A stretch of 64,000 bases of DNA. It comes from Yeosuana aquiaggeris (lineage in GTDB: Bacteria; Bacteroidota; Bacteroidia; Flavobacteriales; Flavobacteriaceae). The notes beneath the pieces were generated by a model. The model was not told the DNA's origin and made no database searches. It was given only the letters and a program-made list of their open reading frames with translations. The stretch lies in the NCBI RefSeq assembly GCF_044003965.1, contig NZ_JBAWKC010000002.1:372001-436000 (forward strand), written 5' to 3'. Below are positions 33,017-41,769 of this stretch, piece after piece. Position 1 is the stretch's first letter. Each line of letters opens with the position of its first letter. The translations under genes were made by a program, and so were the position numbers.

Positions 33017-34264
33017 ATGGAAGTATTAAAAATCGCAACAGCCGGAAGTGTAGATGATGGTAAAAGTACCTTGATTGGACGTATACTTTATGATACCAAA
33101 TCATTAACCACCGATAAGTTAGAAGCCATTGAAAAAACCAGTAAACAAAAAGGCTATGATTATCTTGATTTTTCATTAGCAACGGATGGTTTGGTAGCGG
33201 AAAGAGAACAAGGGATCACTATTGATGTGGCACATATCTATTTTTCAACGGCTAAAAAAAGCTACATTATTGCTGATACACCAGGTCATGTTGAATATAC
33301 AAGGAACATGGTGACGGGAGCTTCAACATCACAAGCCTCTGTTATTTTAATTGATGCAAGAAAGGGTGTTATTGAGCAAACCAACCGTCATTTCTTTATC
33401 AATAATTTATTACGAATAAAGGATGTTGTAGTGGCCATTAACAAAATGGATCTAGTGGATTATTCTGAAGATATTTACAATAAAATTAAAGCGGATTTTG
33501 AGTCCTTAATGAGTAAGAGAGATTATCAGGATCAAAAAATTACCTTTATTCCGGTGAGTGCTTTAAAAGGAGACAATGTAGTGAACAGATCTGATAAAAT
33601 GCCCTGGTTTACAGGACAAAGTTTATTGGAACATTTAGAAGCATTAGACAAGAAAGACATATTTAATGTTGGGACACCAAGATTTCCGGTGCAATATGTT
33701 ATACGTCCTAAAACTGAAGACTTCCATGATTTTAGGGGCTATGCCGGTAAAGTTTATGGTGGTGAATTAAGTGTAGGTGATGATATTGTGGTTTTACCAT
33801 CACAAACAAAATCAAAAATAAAAGATATATACTTTTATAATGAAAAATATCAAACGGCTTCAAGACGGTCATCAGTGACTATTACCTTAGAAAATGATAT
33901 CAATGTTAGCAGAGGCGATATGATTGTTAAGGATGGAGATTTACCAACGATTGATAAACAATTTACAGCCAATATTTGCTGGATGGATGCTACGCAATTA
34001 ACCACAAGTGGTAAATATATAGTACAACATGGCGTGAATAAGGTCTTAGCCAAAGTTGATAAAATTCATTATAAAATCAATCCTGACTATTCAGGAATTG
34101 AAACCGATGTTACAGGGCTTAATGTTAATGATATTGCTCAGGTAACCTTCAAATTAAACAAGCCTATTTTTTATGACCAGTTTAAAAACCATAGAACAAA
34201 TGGCTCGTTTATTTTAATTGATACACAAACAAATAACACTGTTGGAGCAGGGTTTATTCAATAG
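33017..34264 (+). CDS. cysN: Sulfate adenylyltransferase subunit 1 (GTPase)
   Basis: GTPase partner of CysD that drives sulfate activation. EF-Tu-like G domain: G1 'GSVDDGKSTLIGRIL' (residues ~10-24), G3 'DTPGH', G4 'NKMD', G5 'PVSAL', followed by two beta-barrel domains. It is 415 residues, close to a monofunctional CysN; the C-terminal APS-kinase domain found in fused NodQ-type proteins is missing. Lies between cysD and the sulfite reductase gene. Confidence 0.95.
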   Translation: MEVLKIATAGSVDDGKSTLIGRILYDTKSLTTDKLEAIEKTSKQKGYDYLDFSLATDGLVAEREQGITIDVAHIYFSTAKKSYIIADTPGHVEYTRNMVTGASTSQASVILIDARKGVIEQTNRHFFINNLLRIKDVVVAINKMDLVDYSEDIYNKIKADFESLMSKRDYQDQKITFIPVSALKGDNVVNRSDKMPWFTGQSLLEHLEALDKKDIFNVGTPRFPVQYVIRPKTEDFHDFRGYAGKVYGGELSVGDDIVVLPSQTKSKIKDIYFYNEKYQTASRRSSVTITLENDINVSRGDMIVKDGDLPTIDKQFTANICWMDATQLTTSGKYIVQHGVNKVLAKVDKIHYKINPDYSGIETDVTGLNVNDIAQVTFKLNKPIFYDQFKNHRTNGSFILIDTQTNNTVGAGFIQ

Positions 34265-34281
34265 AAAATAATAAAAAAATG

Positions 34282-34300
34282 CTTTCCTGTTTCAGGAAAG
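34282..34300 (+). other. Short hairpin 13 bases before the sulfite reductase start
   Basis: Perfect 8-base stem CTTTCCTG/CAGGAAAG with a TTT loop, ending 13 bases before the ATG at 34314. No T run follows. It mirrors the hairpin before cysN in position and loop size though not in sequence. Confidence 0.5.
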
Positions 34301-34313
34301 GTCAGGTACGGTC

Positions 34314-36425
34314 ATGCAAAGTTTTAGAACGGAAATAGAAAATCCTATTGTCGAAAAGGATATTATTGAATTAGCTCAAAAAATTGAGTTGTTCAATACA
34401 GGTAAAATTGATGAAGAAAAATTTAGAAGTCTTCGTTTGGCACGTGGTGTTTATGGCCAGCGCCAAGAGGGTGTTCAGATGATTCGTATCAAATTACCTT
34501 TTGGAAAAGTGTTAAGTCACCAATTGCGAAGAATAGCCGATGTTTCAGACGAATATTCTCGTGGAAGATTGCATATCACAACACGTCAGGATATCCAAAT
34601 TCATCATGTCGATTTAAACAGAACCCCACAACTTTGGGCTGATTTAGAAAAGGATGAGGTAACTTTAAGAGAAGCTTGTGGGAATACGGTCAGAAATGTC
34701 ACAGCATCTGAAACAGCAGGCATCGATGCTAAGGAGCCTTTTGATGTATCACCTTATGCAGAGGCGGTTTTTAAATTCTTTTTAAGAAATCCTATTTGTC
34801 AGGAAATGGGAAGAAAGTTTAAAGTGTCATTTTCATCATCAGATGAAGATACCGGACTTTCCTACATGCATGATTTGGGTTTTATTGCTAAAATTGAAAA
34901 GGGAGTACGGGGTTTTAAAGTGATGCTTGGAGGCGGATTGGGTTCGCAACCACGGCATGCCGACGAGTTGTATAAATTTTTGCCTTCGGATAAAATTATT
35001 CCGGTCATGGAAGGTGTTTTAAGGATTTTTGATCGTCATGGAGAACGCAGAAGCAGAGCAAAGGCCAGAATAAAATTCTTAATAAAAGACATTAGCTTAG
35101 AGGCTTTTAAGGCATTAGTAGAAGAAGAACAAAAAGCCATTGAATTTAAATCAGTCCCAATTGATTTTGAATCTTACCAACCTTCTATACCAGTTTCGGT
35201 AACTTCGCCAAAAGTTCAGATTATTGATAATCAGGCATTTGAAACTTGGAAAGCAACAAATCTCATTCCTCAAAAGCAAGAAGGTTATGTTGCCGTTGGA
35301 ATAAAAGTGTTATTAGGAGATTTTTATACAGATAAAGCAAGACTGTTGGCTGATTTGGTAGAAAAATATGCCGCTGGAGAAATTCGATTAACCTTGAGAC
35401 AAAATATTTTAATACCATTTGTGAAGGAAGATTTGGTGCCATTTTTTTTCTCCGAATTGGATAAACTTGGTTTTGCTGAAGCGGGTTATAATAAAGCAGT
35501 AGACATTACGGCTTGCCCGGGTACAGATACCTGTAACTTAGGAATTGCGAGTAGTACAGGCATTGCTGCAGAATTAGAGCGGGTCATTAAAACCGAATAT
35601 CCACGGTATTTAGAAAACAAGGATCTGGTCATAAAAATCAGTGGTTGTATGAATGCCTGTGGGCAGCATACGATGGCTAATATTGGGTTTCAGGGGATGT
35701 CAGTTCGCACACCAGATAAATTAGTGGCGCCGGCATTACAAGTGTTATTAGGGGGAGGTAATTTGGGTGATGGAAACGGTTTGTTTGCTGATAAAGTGGT
35801 AAAAATTCCAAGCAGAAGAGGTCCGGAAGCTTTACGTAAAATTTTAAATGATTTTGAAGCCAATGCAAAAGGTAAAACCTTTGTTGAGTATTATAAACTT
35901 ACCGGAAAACCTTACTTCTATAACTTATTAAATGAGTTACAAGATGTTACAAATCTTACCCAACAAGATTTCATAGATTGGGGAACCTCTGAAAAATATG
36001 AAAAAGCTATTGGTGTTGGGGAATGTGCTGGTGTGGTCATCGATTTGATTTCAACTTTATTCTTAGAAAGTGAAGAAAAAATTGAAGAGGCAAAATCCTC
36101 TTTTGAAGATAAAGTTTATTCTAGCGCCATTTATCATGCGTATAGCTCCATGGTCAATTCGGCTAAAGCACTGTTGCTAGCCGAAAATATAAGCACGAAT
36201 ACTCAAGCTGGAATTATAACCCAGTTTGAGGAAACATTTGTTTCAAGTGGAAAACTAGATTTAGGAGTTCCTTTTTCTGAGATGATTTACCAAATAAAAG
36301 AATATGCTCCTACAAAAGCTTTTGCCTCTAAATACATTGAAAATGCGAATCATTTTTTAAATAAAGTAAAAGCTTTTAGGATTAAAGAACAAGAAAGTAA
36401 CAGTGGTGAAAGGCATATTATTTAA
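34314..36425 (+). CDS. Ferredoxin-type sulfite reductase with C-terminal HEPN domain
   Basis: Reduces sulfite to sulfide using siroheme and a 4Fe-4S cluster. Residues ~1-550 hold the two ferredoxin-like/siroheme repeats; cluster ligands are C401, C407 ('TACPGTDTCNLG') and C445, C449 ('SGCMNACGQH'). 'RRIADVSDEYSRGRLHITTRQDIQIHH' is the siroheme-binding stretch. A NirA-type protein would end near residue 555; this one is 703 long, and the extra ~560-690 section is helical with a HEPN-like 'FEDKVYSSAIYHAYSSMVNSAKALLLAE'. It lacks the R-x4-6-H of HEPN RNases, so it is not expected to cut RNA. Nitrite cannot be ruled out as a substrate, but the operon points to sulfite. Confidence 0.9.
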   Translation: MQSFRTEIENPIVEKDIIELAQKIELFNTGKIDEEKFRSLRLARGVYGQRQEGVQMIRIKLPFGKVLSHQLRRIADVSDEYSRGRLHITTRQDIQIHHVDLNRTPQLWADLEKDEVTLREACGNTVRNVTASETAGIDAKEPFDVSPYAEAVFKFFLRNPICQEMGRKFKVSFSSSDEDTGLSYMHDLGFIAKIEKGVRGFKVMLGGGLGSQPRHADELYKFLPSDKIIPVMEGVLRIFDRHGERRSRAKARIKFLIKDISLEAFKALVEEEQKAIEFKSVPIDFESYQPSIPVSVTSPKVQIIDNQAFETWKATNLIPQKQEGYVAVGIKVLLGDFYTDKARLLADLVEKYAAGEIRLTLRQNILIPFVKEDLVPFFFSELDKLGFAEAGYNKAVDITACPGTDTCNLGIASSTGIAAELERVIKTEYPRYLENKDLVIKISGCMNACGQHTMANIGFQGMSVRTPDKLVAPALQVLLGGGNLGDGNGLFADKVVKIPSRRGPEALRKILNDFEANAKGKTFVEYYKLTGKPYFYNLLNELQDVTNLTQQDFIDWGTSEKYEKAIGVGECAGVVIDLISTLFLESEEKIEEAKSSFEDKVYSSAIYHAYSSMVNSAKALLLAENISTNTQAGIITQFEETFVSSGKLDLGVPFSEMIYQIKEYAPTKAFASKYIENANHFLNKVKAFRIKEQESNSGERHII

Positions 36426-36433
36426 TTTTTTAT

Positions 36434-37213
36434 ATGGAGTTAATTACTAAAACACCCATGTTAACAGTTGTTGGTGCGGGACCAGGAGATCCAGATTTGA
36501 TTACCCTTAAAGCCATAAAAGCGATTGAATCTGCTGATGTCATTTTGTATGATGCCCTTATTAATGAAGAGTTACTAAAATATGCATCGCCTAATGCAGA
36601 AACAATTTTTGTTGGAAAACGCAAAGGCTGTTATGCTTTTCAGCAAGAACAAATTAATGAACTTATTGTGAACAGAGCAAAAAGTCATGGTCATGTAGTG
36701 AGATTAAAAGGGGGTGATCCCTTTATTTTTGGCAGAGGTGCTGAAGAAATTGATTATGCCCAGCAATTTGATGTTGAAACCTATATGGTTCCCGGTATTT
36801 CATCGTCATTTGCCGTCCCGGCTTATCAAGGTATTCCATTGACCAAAAGAGACGCTTCAGAAAGTTTTTGGGTGCTTACTGGGACTACTCAATTTCATGA
36901 ACTCTCAAAAGATATTGTTTTAGCTGCCCAATCAACAGCTACAGTGGTTATTCTTATGGGTATGGGGAAATTGAATGAGATTGTTGACATCTATAAATCT
37001 TTAGGAAAAGATGACACTTCGGTTGCCATTATCCAAAATGGAACTACTAAAAACGAAAAAGTTGGGTATGGTAAGATTAAAAATATACTTAAGGTCGTTG
37101 AAGAAAAACAATTATCCTCACCTGCTATTATTATAATAGGGGATGTTGTAAATAAAAGAGTAGCTTTAACGTCTATGATTCACGATCATAAAATTAAATC
37201 TATTGCGGTTTAA
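36434..37213 (+). CDS. cobA: Uroporphyrinogen-III C-methyltransferase
   Basis: Adds two methyl groups from SAM to uroporphyrinogen III, giving precorrin-2 on the way to siroheme. SUMT motifs: 'VVGAGPGDPDLITLKA' at residues ~12-27, 'GKRKGCYAFQQEQINELIV', 'VRLKGGDPFIFGRGAEE' and 'VPGISSSFAVPAYQGIPLTKR'. It is 259 residues, a stand-alone SUMT. It sits directly after the sulfite reductase that needs siroheme, and three bases before the next siroheme gene. Confidence 0.95.
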   Translation: MELITKTPMLTVVGAGPGDPDLITLKAIKAIESADVILYDALINEELLKYASPNAETIFVGKRKGCYAFQQEQINELIVNRAKSHGHVVRLKGGDPFIFGRGAEEIDYAQQFDVETYMVPGISSSFAVPAYQGIPLTKRDASESFWVLTGTTQFHELSKDIVLAAQSTATVVILMGMGKLNEIVDIYKSLGKDDTSVAIIQNGTTKNEKVGYGKIKNILKVVEEKQLSSPAIIIIGDVVNKRVALTSMIHDHKIKSIAV

Positions 37214-37216
37214 GGA

Positions 37217-37801
37217 ATGGAAAGAAATAATTTATATCCGGTTTTTTTAAAACTCAACAATTTAAAAGTACTTATTGTAGGAGGCGGTTTTGTGGCAGAA
37301 GAAAAACTTACATTTATTTTAAAGTCAAGTCCAGATGCACATATAACACTGGTGTCTCCTATGTTTAGAGCAGGTACTTCAGATTTGGCAAAAAAAGGAG
37401 ATGTAACTCTGATAGATGACGTTTATAGCAAAAAATATTTAAAAGGAAATCACATAGTTATTGCAACTACCAATGTTCCTGAAGTCAATATAGAAATATA
37501 TGAAGACTGCAGAAAAAGAGGTGTTTTGGTAAATGTGGCCGATAATCCCCCTTTTTGTGATTTTTATATGGGAGGAATCGTTACAAAAGGTAATGTAAAA
37601 GTGGCAATTTCGACTAATGGAAAATCACCAACCACCGCCAAAAGATTACGTCAGTTTTTTGAAGACGTCATTCCAGAGAATGTCGATGATTTGGTTAAAA
37701 ATTTAAATGACTATAGAAAAACAATTAAAGGTGATTTTGAACAGAAAGTAGACACTTTAAACGAATTGACTAAAGGATTAATTGTAAGAAAGGAAGATTA
37801 A
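37217..37801 (+). CDS. Precorrin-2 dehydrogenase / sirohydrochlorin ferrochelatase
   Basis: Finishes siroheme: NAD-dependent oxidation of precorrin-2, then iron insertion. A 194-residue CysG N-terminal/Met8p-type protein: 'PVFLKLNNLKVLIVGGGFVAEEKL' (Rossmann loop, residues ~7-30), 'IVIATTNVPEVN' and 'VNVADNPPFCDFYMGGIV' (catalytic Asp in NVxD), then 'KVAISTNGKSPTTAKRLR'. The C-terminal helical part is shorter than in CysG, as in other flavobacterial copies. Starts three bases after cobA and ends one base before the reductase gene. Confidence 0.92.
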   Translation: MERNNLYPVFLKLNNLKVLIVGGGFVAEEKLTFILKSSPDAHITLVSPMFRAGTSDLAKKGDVTLIDDVYSKKYLKGNHIVIATTNVPEVNIEIYEDCRKRGVLVNVADNPPFCDFYMGGIVTKGNVKVAISTNGKSPTTAKRLRQFFEDVIPENVDDLVKNLNDYRKTIKGDFEQKVDTLNELTKGLIVRKED

Positions 37802-37802
37802 A

Positions 37803-38855
37803 ATGATTAAAACAGATATACTAATTATTGGTGCAGGGCCAACAGGATTATTTACCGTTTTTGAAGCCGGATTATTAAAATTAAAATGTCATATAATTGA
37901 TGCTTTACCACAACCTGGAGGTCAATGTTCTGAGATATATCCTAAAAAACCAATTTATGATATTCCGGGGTTTCCAGAAATATTGGCTGGTGATTTAACA
38001 AAAAATCTTTTAGAACAAGGGAAACAATTTGAACCGGGTTTTACATTAGGAGAACGTGCTGAAACCATCGAAAAGTTAGAAGACCAAACATTTATAGTAA
38101 CCACCAACAAAGGGACACAGCATCATGCGCCGGTAGTAGCAATTGCAGGTGGCTTAGGGTCTTTTGAGCCCAGAAAGCCATTAATTGAAAATATAGCTTA
38201 TTACGAAGAAAAAGGAGTAGAGTATTTTATAAAAGATCCTGAAGTTTACAGAAATAAAAAAGTAGTGATTTCTGGAGGAGGAGATTCGGCATTGGATTGG
38301 AGTATATTTCTAGCTGATATGGCTTCTGAAGTGACGCTGATTCATAGAAGGAATGAGTTTAGAGGCGCCTTAGATTCTGTAGAGAAAGTAAGCAAATTAA
38401 AGGCTTTAGGTAAGATTAACCTGATTACACCCGCTGAGGTAACGGCCTTATACGGGAATAAGAAGTTAGAAGGTATTACTATTACCAAAGAGGATGAAAA
38501 GATCTTATTAGATACAGATTATTTTATCCCTTTATTCGGTTTATCTCCAAAATTAGGTCCTATTGCCAATTGGGGGTTAGAGATAGAAAAAAATGCCATT
38601 AAAGTTGATCATACTTTAAATTACCAAACCAATATACCTGGTATTTTTGCTATTGGAGATGTGAATATTTATCCTGAAAAACTAAAATTAATTCTCTGTG
38701 GATTTCATGAAGCAACTTTAATGTGTCAAGCGGCCTATAGAATTATCAATCCTGGTAAAAGGTATGTTTTAAAATATACTACTGTAAGTGGAGTTGATGG
38801 TTTTGACGGAACTCGTAAAGAAGCCCCAAAAGTTGTCATTCAATCAATAAAATAA
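37803..38855 (+). CDS. Thioredoxin-reductase-like ferredoxin-NADP+ reductase
   Basis: An FAD flavoprotein of 350 residues. FAD loop 'IIGAGPTGLFTVFEAGLL', substrate side 'LPQPGGQCSEIYPKKPIYDIPGF', NADPH loop 'VVISGGGDSALDW', and FAD C-motif 'IFAIGDVNIYP'. The redox CxxC of thioredoxin reductases is missing, which places it with the YumC-type ferredoxin-NADP reductases. In this operon it should pass electrons from NADPH through ferredoxin to the sulfite reductase (inference). Last gene of the sulfate operon; cysE follows 44 bases later behind a possible promoter. Confidence 0.9.
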   Translation: MIKTDILIIGAGPTGLFTVFEAGLLKLKCHIIDALPQPGGQCSEIYPKKPIYDIPGFPEILAGDLTKNLLEQGKQFEPGFTLGERAETIEKLEDQTFIVTTNKGTQHHAPVVAIAGGLGSFEPRKPLIENIAYYEEKGVEYFIKDPEVYRNKKVVISGGGDSALDWSIFLADMASEVTLIHRRNEFRGALDSVEKVSKLKALGKINLITPAEVTALYGNKKLEGITITKEDEKILLDTDYFIPLFGLSPKLGPIANWGLEIEKNAIKVDHTLNYQTNIPGIFAIGDVNIYPEKLKLILCGFHEATLMCQAAYRIINPGKRYVLKYTTVSGVDGFDGTRKEAPKVVIQSIK

Positions 38856-38867
38856 AGTTTTATTGTC

Positions 38868-38875
38868 TAATTTTG
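38868..38875 (+). promoter_or_regulatory. -7 box of a possible cysE-cysM promoter
   Basis: TAATTTTG fits TAnnTTTG and stands 24 bases before the cysE ATG. No TTG is found at the right distance upstream, so the call is weak; readthrough from the sulfate operon is also likely. Confidence 0.35.
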
Positions 38876-38899
38876 TTTTTCTGAACGAGATGTGAATCC

Positions 38900-39634
38900 A
38901 TGAAAAATTACAACATACGCTTAAAAGAGGATATAAAACCATTTACAAAACGCTTGTTTTATAACCTGTTTGATGAGTTGGAAGAAGAAACTAAATATTT
39001 AAGAAATACTTTTTTAGAAATTTCATCAAAACTTTCTGTTGAAAACGCTGAAAATTTATGGGATGAGTTCCAAAAGCAGTTTTTAACAATAAGAAGGAAA
39101 CTAGATTTAGATGCCGTTTCTTTTCTAAAAAATGATCCGGCTTCCACCTGTATTGAAGAAGTTTATTTGGCATATCCGGGATTTTATGCCATTTCAATAT
39201 ACAGATTAAGTCATCAACTACACCTTTTAAAAGTCCCAATCATTCCAAGAATGATGAGTGAATATGTGCATGGAATCACTGGGATTGATATCCATCCAGG
39301 CGCTACAATTGGGGAATCTTTTTTTGTTGACCATGGTACCGGTATTGTAATAGGTGAAACAGCCATTATCAAAAGTAATGTGAAGATATTTCAAGGGGTT
39401 ACCCTTGGTGGTCTTCAGGTTAAAAAAGATATGCAGTCTACCAAACGTCATCCCACTATTGAAGATCATGTCACCATTTATGCTAACGCTACAATTTTAG
39501 GGGGCGATATTGTCATAGGTGCCAACAGTACTATAGGAGCCAATGTGTGGATTACACAATCTGTTCCTGAAAACTCATTAGTTACCTACCAAACAGAAAT
39601 TAAAATAAGACCTAAAAAAAATGGAATCCATTAA
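38900..39634 (+). CDS. cysE: Serine O-acetyltransferase
   Basis: Makes O-acetylserine from serine and acetyl-CoA. A 244-residue protein: an N-terminal helical domain (~1-105) and a left-handed beta-helix of hexapeptide repeats with the active-site 'DHGTGIVIGETA' (Asp, His) and 'GVTLGGLQVKKD'. The short C-terminal tail does not end in the classical Ile that inserts into cysteine synthase; it ends in -GIH. The stop codon lies 14 bases inside the downstream cysM, so the two are translated together. Confidence 0.93.
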   Translation: MKNYNIRLKEDIKPFTKRLFYNLFDELEEETKYLRNTFLEISSKLSVENAENLWDEFQKQFLTIRRKLDLDAVSFLKNDPASTCIEEVYLAYPGFYAISIYRLSHQLHLLKVPIIPRMMSEYVHGITGIDIHPGATIGESFFVDHGTGIVIGETAIIKSNVKIFQGVTLGGLQVKKDMQSTKRHPTIEDHVTIYANATILGGDIVIGANSTIGANVWITQSVPENSLVTYQTEIKIRPKKNGIH

Positions 39635-40511
39635 AGGTATCTTAAGTCAAATAGGAAATACCCCGCTAGTAGAAGCAAGTCATTTAATATCAAAAAAAGG
39701 GGTCAAACTTTTTTTAAAATTAGAGGGGAATAATCCGGGCGGGAGTGTTAAGGATAGAGCGGCCTTTAATATGATTAACGAGGCGATTAAAAGAGGTGAT
39801 ATTAAAAAAGGAGGCTATCTGGTGGAGGCAACAAGCGGAAATACGGGTATTGCTTTAGCTTTTATTGCCAATCTTTTTGGGTTGAATATGATTCTTGTGA
39901 TGCCTGAAAATTCAACTGAAGAACGTGTCAAAACAATGCGTGCTTATGGAGCCGAAGTTATTTTAACTTCGGCGGAAAAGGGCATTGAAGGCTCGAGAGA
40001 TTTGGCCTTTCATTTAAGAGATGAAAAAGGATATACACTGTTGAATCAGTTTGAAAATAATGACAACTGGAGATCACATTATAAAACAACTGGGCCGGAA
40101 ATCTGGAAAGATACCAATGGAAAAATAACGCATTTTGTCTCCGCTATGGGCACTACAGGAACCATTATGGGTGTTTCAACCTATTTGAAGGAACAAAACA
40201 GAAATATTATTATTGTTGGAGCTCAACCAGAGGATGGGGCTAAAATTCCTGGTATTAGAAAATGGTCTCCAGATTACGTGCCTAAGTTTTTTGATAGATC
40301 AAAAGTGGATAAGGTCATTGAGTTGAGTGAAAAGAATGCTAAAGAGATCACTAAAAGGTTGGCTAAAGAAGAAGGGATTTTTGCAGGGATGAGTAGTGGA
40401 GGGTCCGTATATAGTGCCTTACAAATAGCAGAATCAATTGACAAAGGTGTTATAGTAGCCATTATCTGTGATAGAGGTGACAGGTATCTATCATCTGATT
40501 TATTTGATTAA
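39621..40511 (+). CDS. cysM: Cysteine synthase B
   Basis: PLP enzyme joining O-acetylserine and sulfide (or thiosulfate) to cysteine. PLP lysine K44 in 'GGSVKDRAA', the asparagine loop 'EATSGNTGIALA' and the phosphate loop 'SAMGTTGTIMG'. The 'IPGIRKW' motif is that of CysM rather than CysK. At 296 residues the length fits. It overlaps cysE by 14 bases and ends 82 bases before the second SAM riboswitch, so it closes the cysteine part of the block. Confidence 0.93.
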   Translation: MESIKGILSQIGNTPLVEASHLISKKGVKLFLKLEGNNPGGSVKDRAAFNMINEAIKRGDIKKGGYLVEATSGNTGIALAFIANLFGLNMILVMPENSTEERVKTMRAYGAEVILTSAEKGIEGSRDLAFHLRDEKGYTLLNQFENNDNWRSHYKTTGPEIWKDTNGKITHFVSAMGTTGTIMGVSTYLKEQNRNIIIVGAQPEDGAKIPGIRKWSPDYVPKFFDRSKVDKVIELSEKNAKEITKRLAKEEGIFAGMSSGGSVYSALQIAESIDKGVIVAIICDRGDRYLSSDLFD

Positions 40512-40557
40512 AATCGTAATTTTTTATAAAATACTGTGGATAAAATAAATAATATAT

Positions 40558-40565
40558 TATTTTTG
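40558..40565 (+). promoter_or_regulatory. -7 box of the metH-metF promoter
   Basis: TATTTTTG matches TAnnTTTG, 28 bases before the SAM riboswitch begins, so the riboswitch would be at the 5' end of the transcript. No clear -33 TTG is seen. Confidence 0.45.
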
Positions 40566-40593
40566 CTCGCAAGTTCATTAACGTATTAATATA

Positions 40594-40706
40594 GTTATCA
40601 AGAAAGGTTGAGGGAATAGACCCTGTGAAACCTTGGCAACCCTTTATCCTTTTAAAGAAGGTGCTACGTTCTACTGATATTCTTTATTGAATATTGGAAA
40701 GATAAC
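40594..40706 (+). promoter_or_regulatory. SAM-I (S-box) riboswitch upstream of metH
   Basis: Core nearly identical to the one at 24442: ATCAAGAAAGGTTGAGGGAA, GACCCTGTGAAACC, GGCAACC and GAAGGTGCTACGTTC. P1 pairs GTTATC (40594-40599) with GATAAC (40701-40706). The hairpin GAAAAGT/ACTTTTC (40707-40727) with a T loop lies directly behind and may be the expression platform, though its own T run is interrupted. Controls the split metH and metF. Confidence 0.92.
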
Positions 40707-40758
40707 GAAAAGTTTTTTTTACTTTTCTTGATGATATATTGATATAAATAATATCAAC

Positions 40759-41763
40759 ATGTCAAACATACAACAAGCTTTACAACAACGTATTTTAATT
40801 CTGGATGGTGCCATGGGTACCATGTTGCAGCAATATAAGTTTACTGAAGCTGATTTTAGAGGGGAACGATTTAAAGACTATCCAACTTCTTTACAGGGGA
40901 ACAACGATCTGTTGTCCATTACCCAACCAGAAGCCATAAAAACCATTCATGCCAAATATTTTGAGGCTGGAGCAGATATTGTTGAAACAAATACTTTTTC
41001 TGGGACCACCATTGCTATGGCAGATTATCAAATGGAAAATCTGGTATATGAATTGAATTATGAGTCCGCTAAAATAGCCAGAGAAGTGGCTGATGAATTC
41101 ACAAAAAAGGAACCAAACAAACCCCGTTTTGTTGCAGGATCTATAGGGCCAACTAATAAAACCGCAAGCATGTCTCCAGACGTTAATGACCCTGGTTTTA
41201 GGGCAGTAACTTTTGATGATCTGCGTATTGCTTATAAGCAACAAGTTGAAGCTCTAATTGATGGTGGTGTTGATGTCCTTTTAGTAGAAACAGTTTTTGA
41301 TACCTTAAATGCAAAAGCTGCATTATTTGCTATAGAAGAAGTTAAGGAAGAAAGGAATTTGGATATTCCTGTAATGCTTAGTGGAACCATTACGGATGCC
41401 AGTGGGCGCACTTTATCAGGTCAAACAGCAGAGGCTTTTTTAATCTCAGTTTCGCATATCCCTTTATTATCAGTTGGTTTTAATTGTGCTTTGGGAGCGC
41501 ATTTATTACAGCCGCATTTAGAAGCGATTGCTAACAAAACAGATTTTGCTATTTCAGCGCATCCCAATGCAGGATTGCCGAATGCTTTTGGAGAATATGA
41601 TGAATCACCTGAAGAAATGGGAGCACAAATCGAGGAATATCTAAAAAAGGATTTAATTAATATTATTGGTGGGTGTTGTGGAACGTCTCCAGATCATATA
41701 AAAGTAATTGCAAGCATTGCTGCAAAATACAAACCAAGAAATATATTGCAAGCTGCAATTTAA
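40759..41763 (+). CDS. metH: Methionine synthase, homocysteine-binding module (MetH part 1)
   Basis: The N-terminal zinc barrel of cobalamin-dependent methionine synthase as a separate 334-residue protein. Start 'ILILDGAMGTMLQQYKF' (residues ~11-27), 'FVAGSIGPTNKTASMSPDVNDPGFRAV', and zinc ligands: Cys in 'SVGFNCALGAH' and C306-C307 in 'IIGGCCGTSPDH'. It has no folate or B12 domain; those are on the next gene, 6 bases downstream. The split is common in Bacteroidota, in contrast to the single ~1200-residue MetH of E. coli. It follows the second SAM riboswitch. Confidence 0.94.
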   Translation: MSNIQQALQQRILILDGAMGTMLQQYKFTEADFRGERFKDYPTSLQGNNDLLSITQPEAIKTIHAKYFEAGADIVETNTFSGTTIAMADYQMENLVYELNYESAKIAREVADEFTKKEPNKPRFVAGSIGPTNKTASMSPDVNDPGFRAVTFDDLRIAYKQQVEALIDGGVDVLLVETVFDTLNAKAALFAIEEVKEERNLDIPVMLSGTITDASGRTLSGQTAEAFLISVSHIPLLSVGFNCALGAHLLQPHLEAIANKTDFAISAHPNAGLPNAFGEYDESPEEMGAQIEEYLKKDLINIIGGCCGTSPDHIKVIASIAAKYKPRNILQAAI

Positions 41764-41769
41764 ATAGTT

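Noticed and set aside
24442..40706. Near-identical blocks read as a long direct repeat or mobile element
   Set aside because: The similarity is limited to the conserved S-box core, with different flanks; it is shared RNA family sequence, not a duplicated element.
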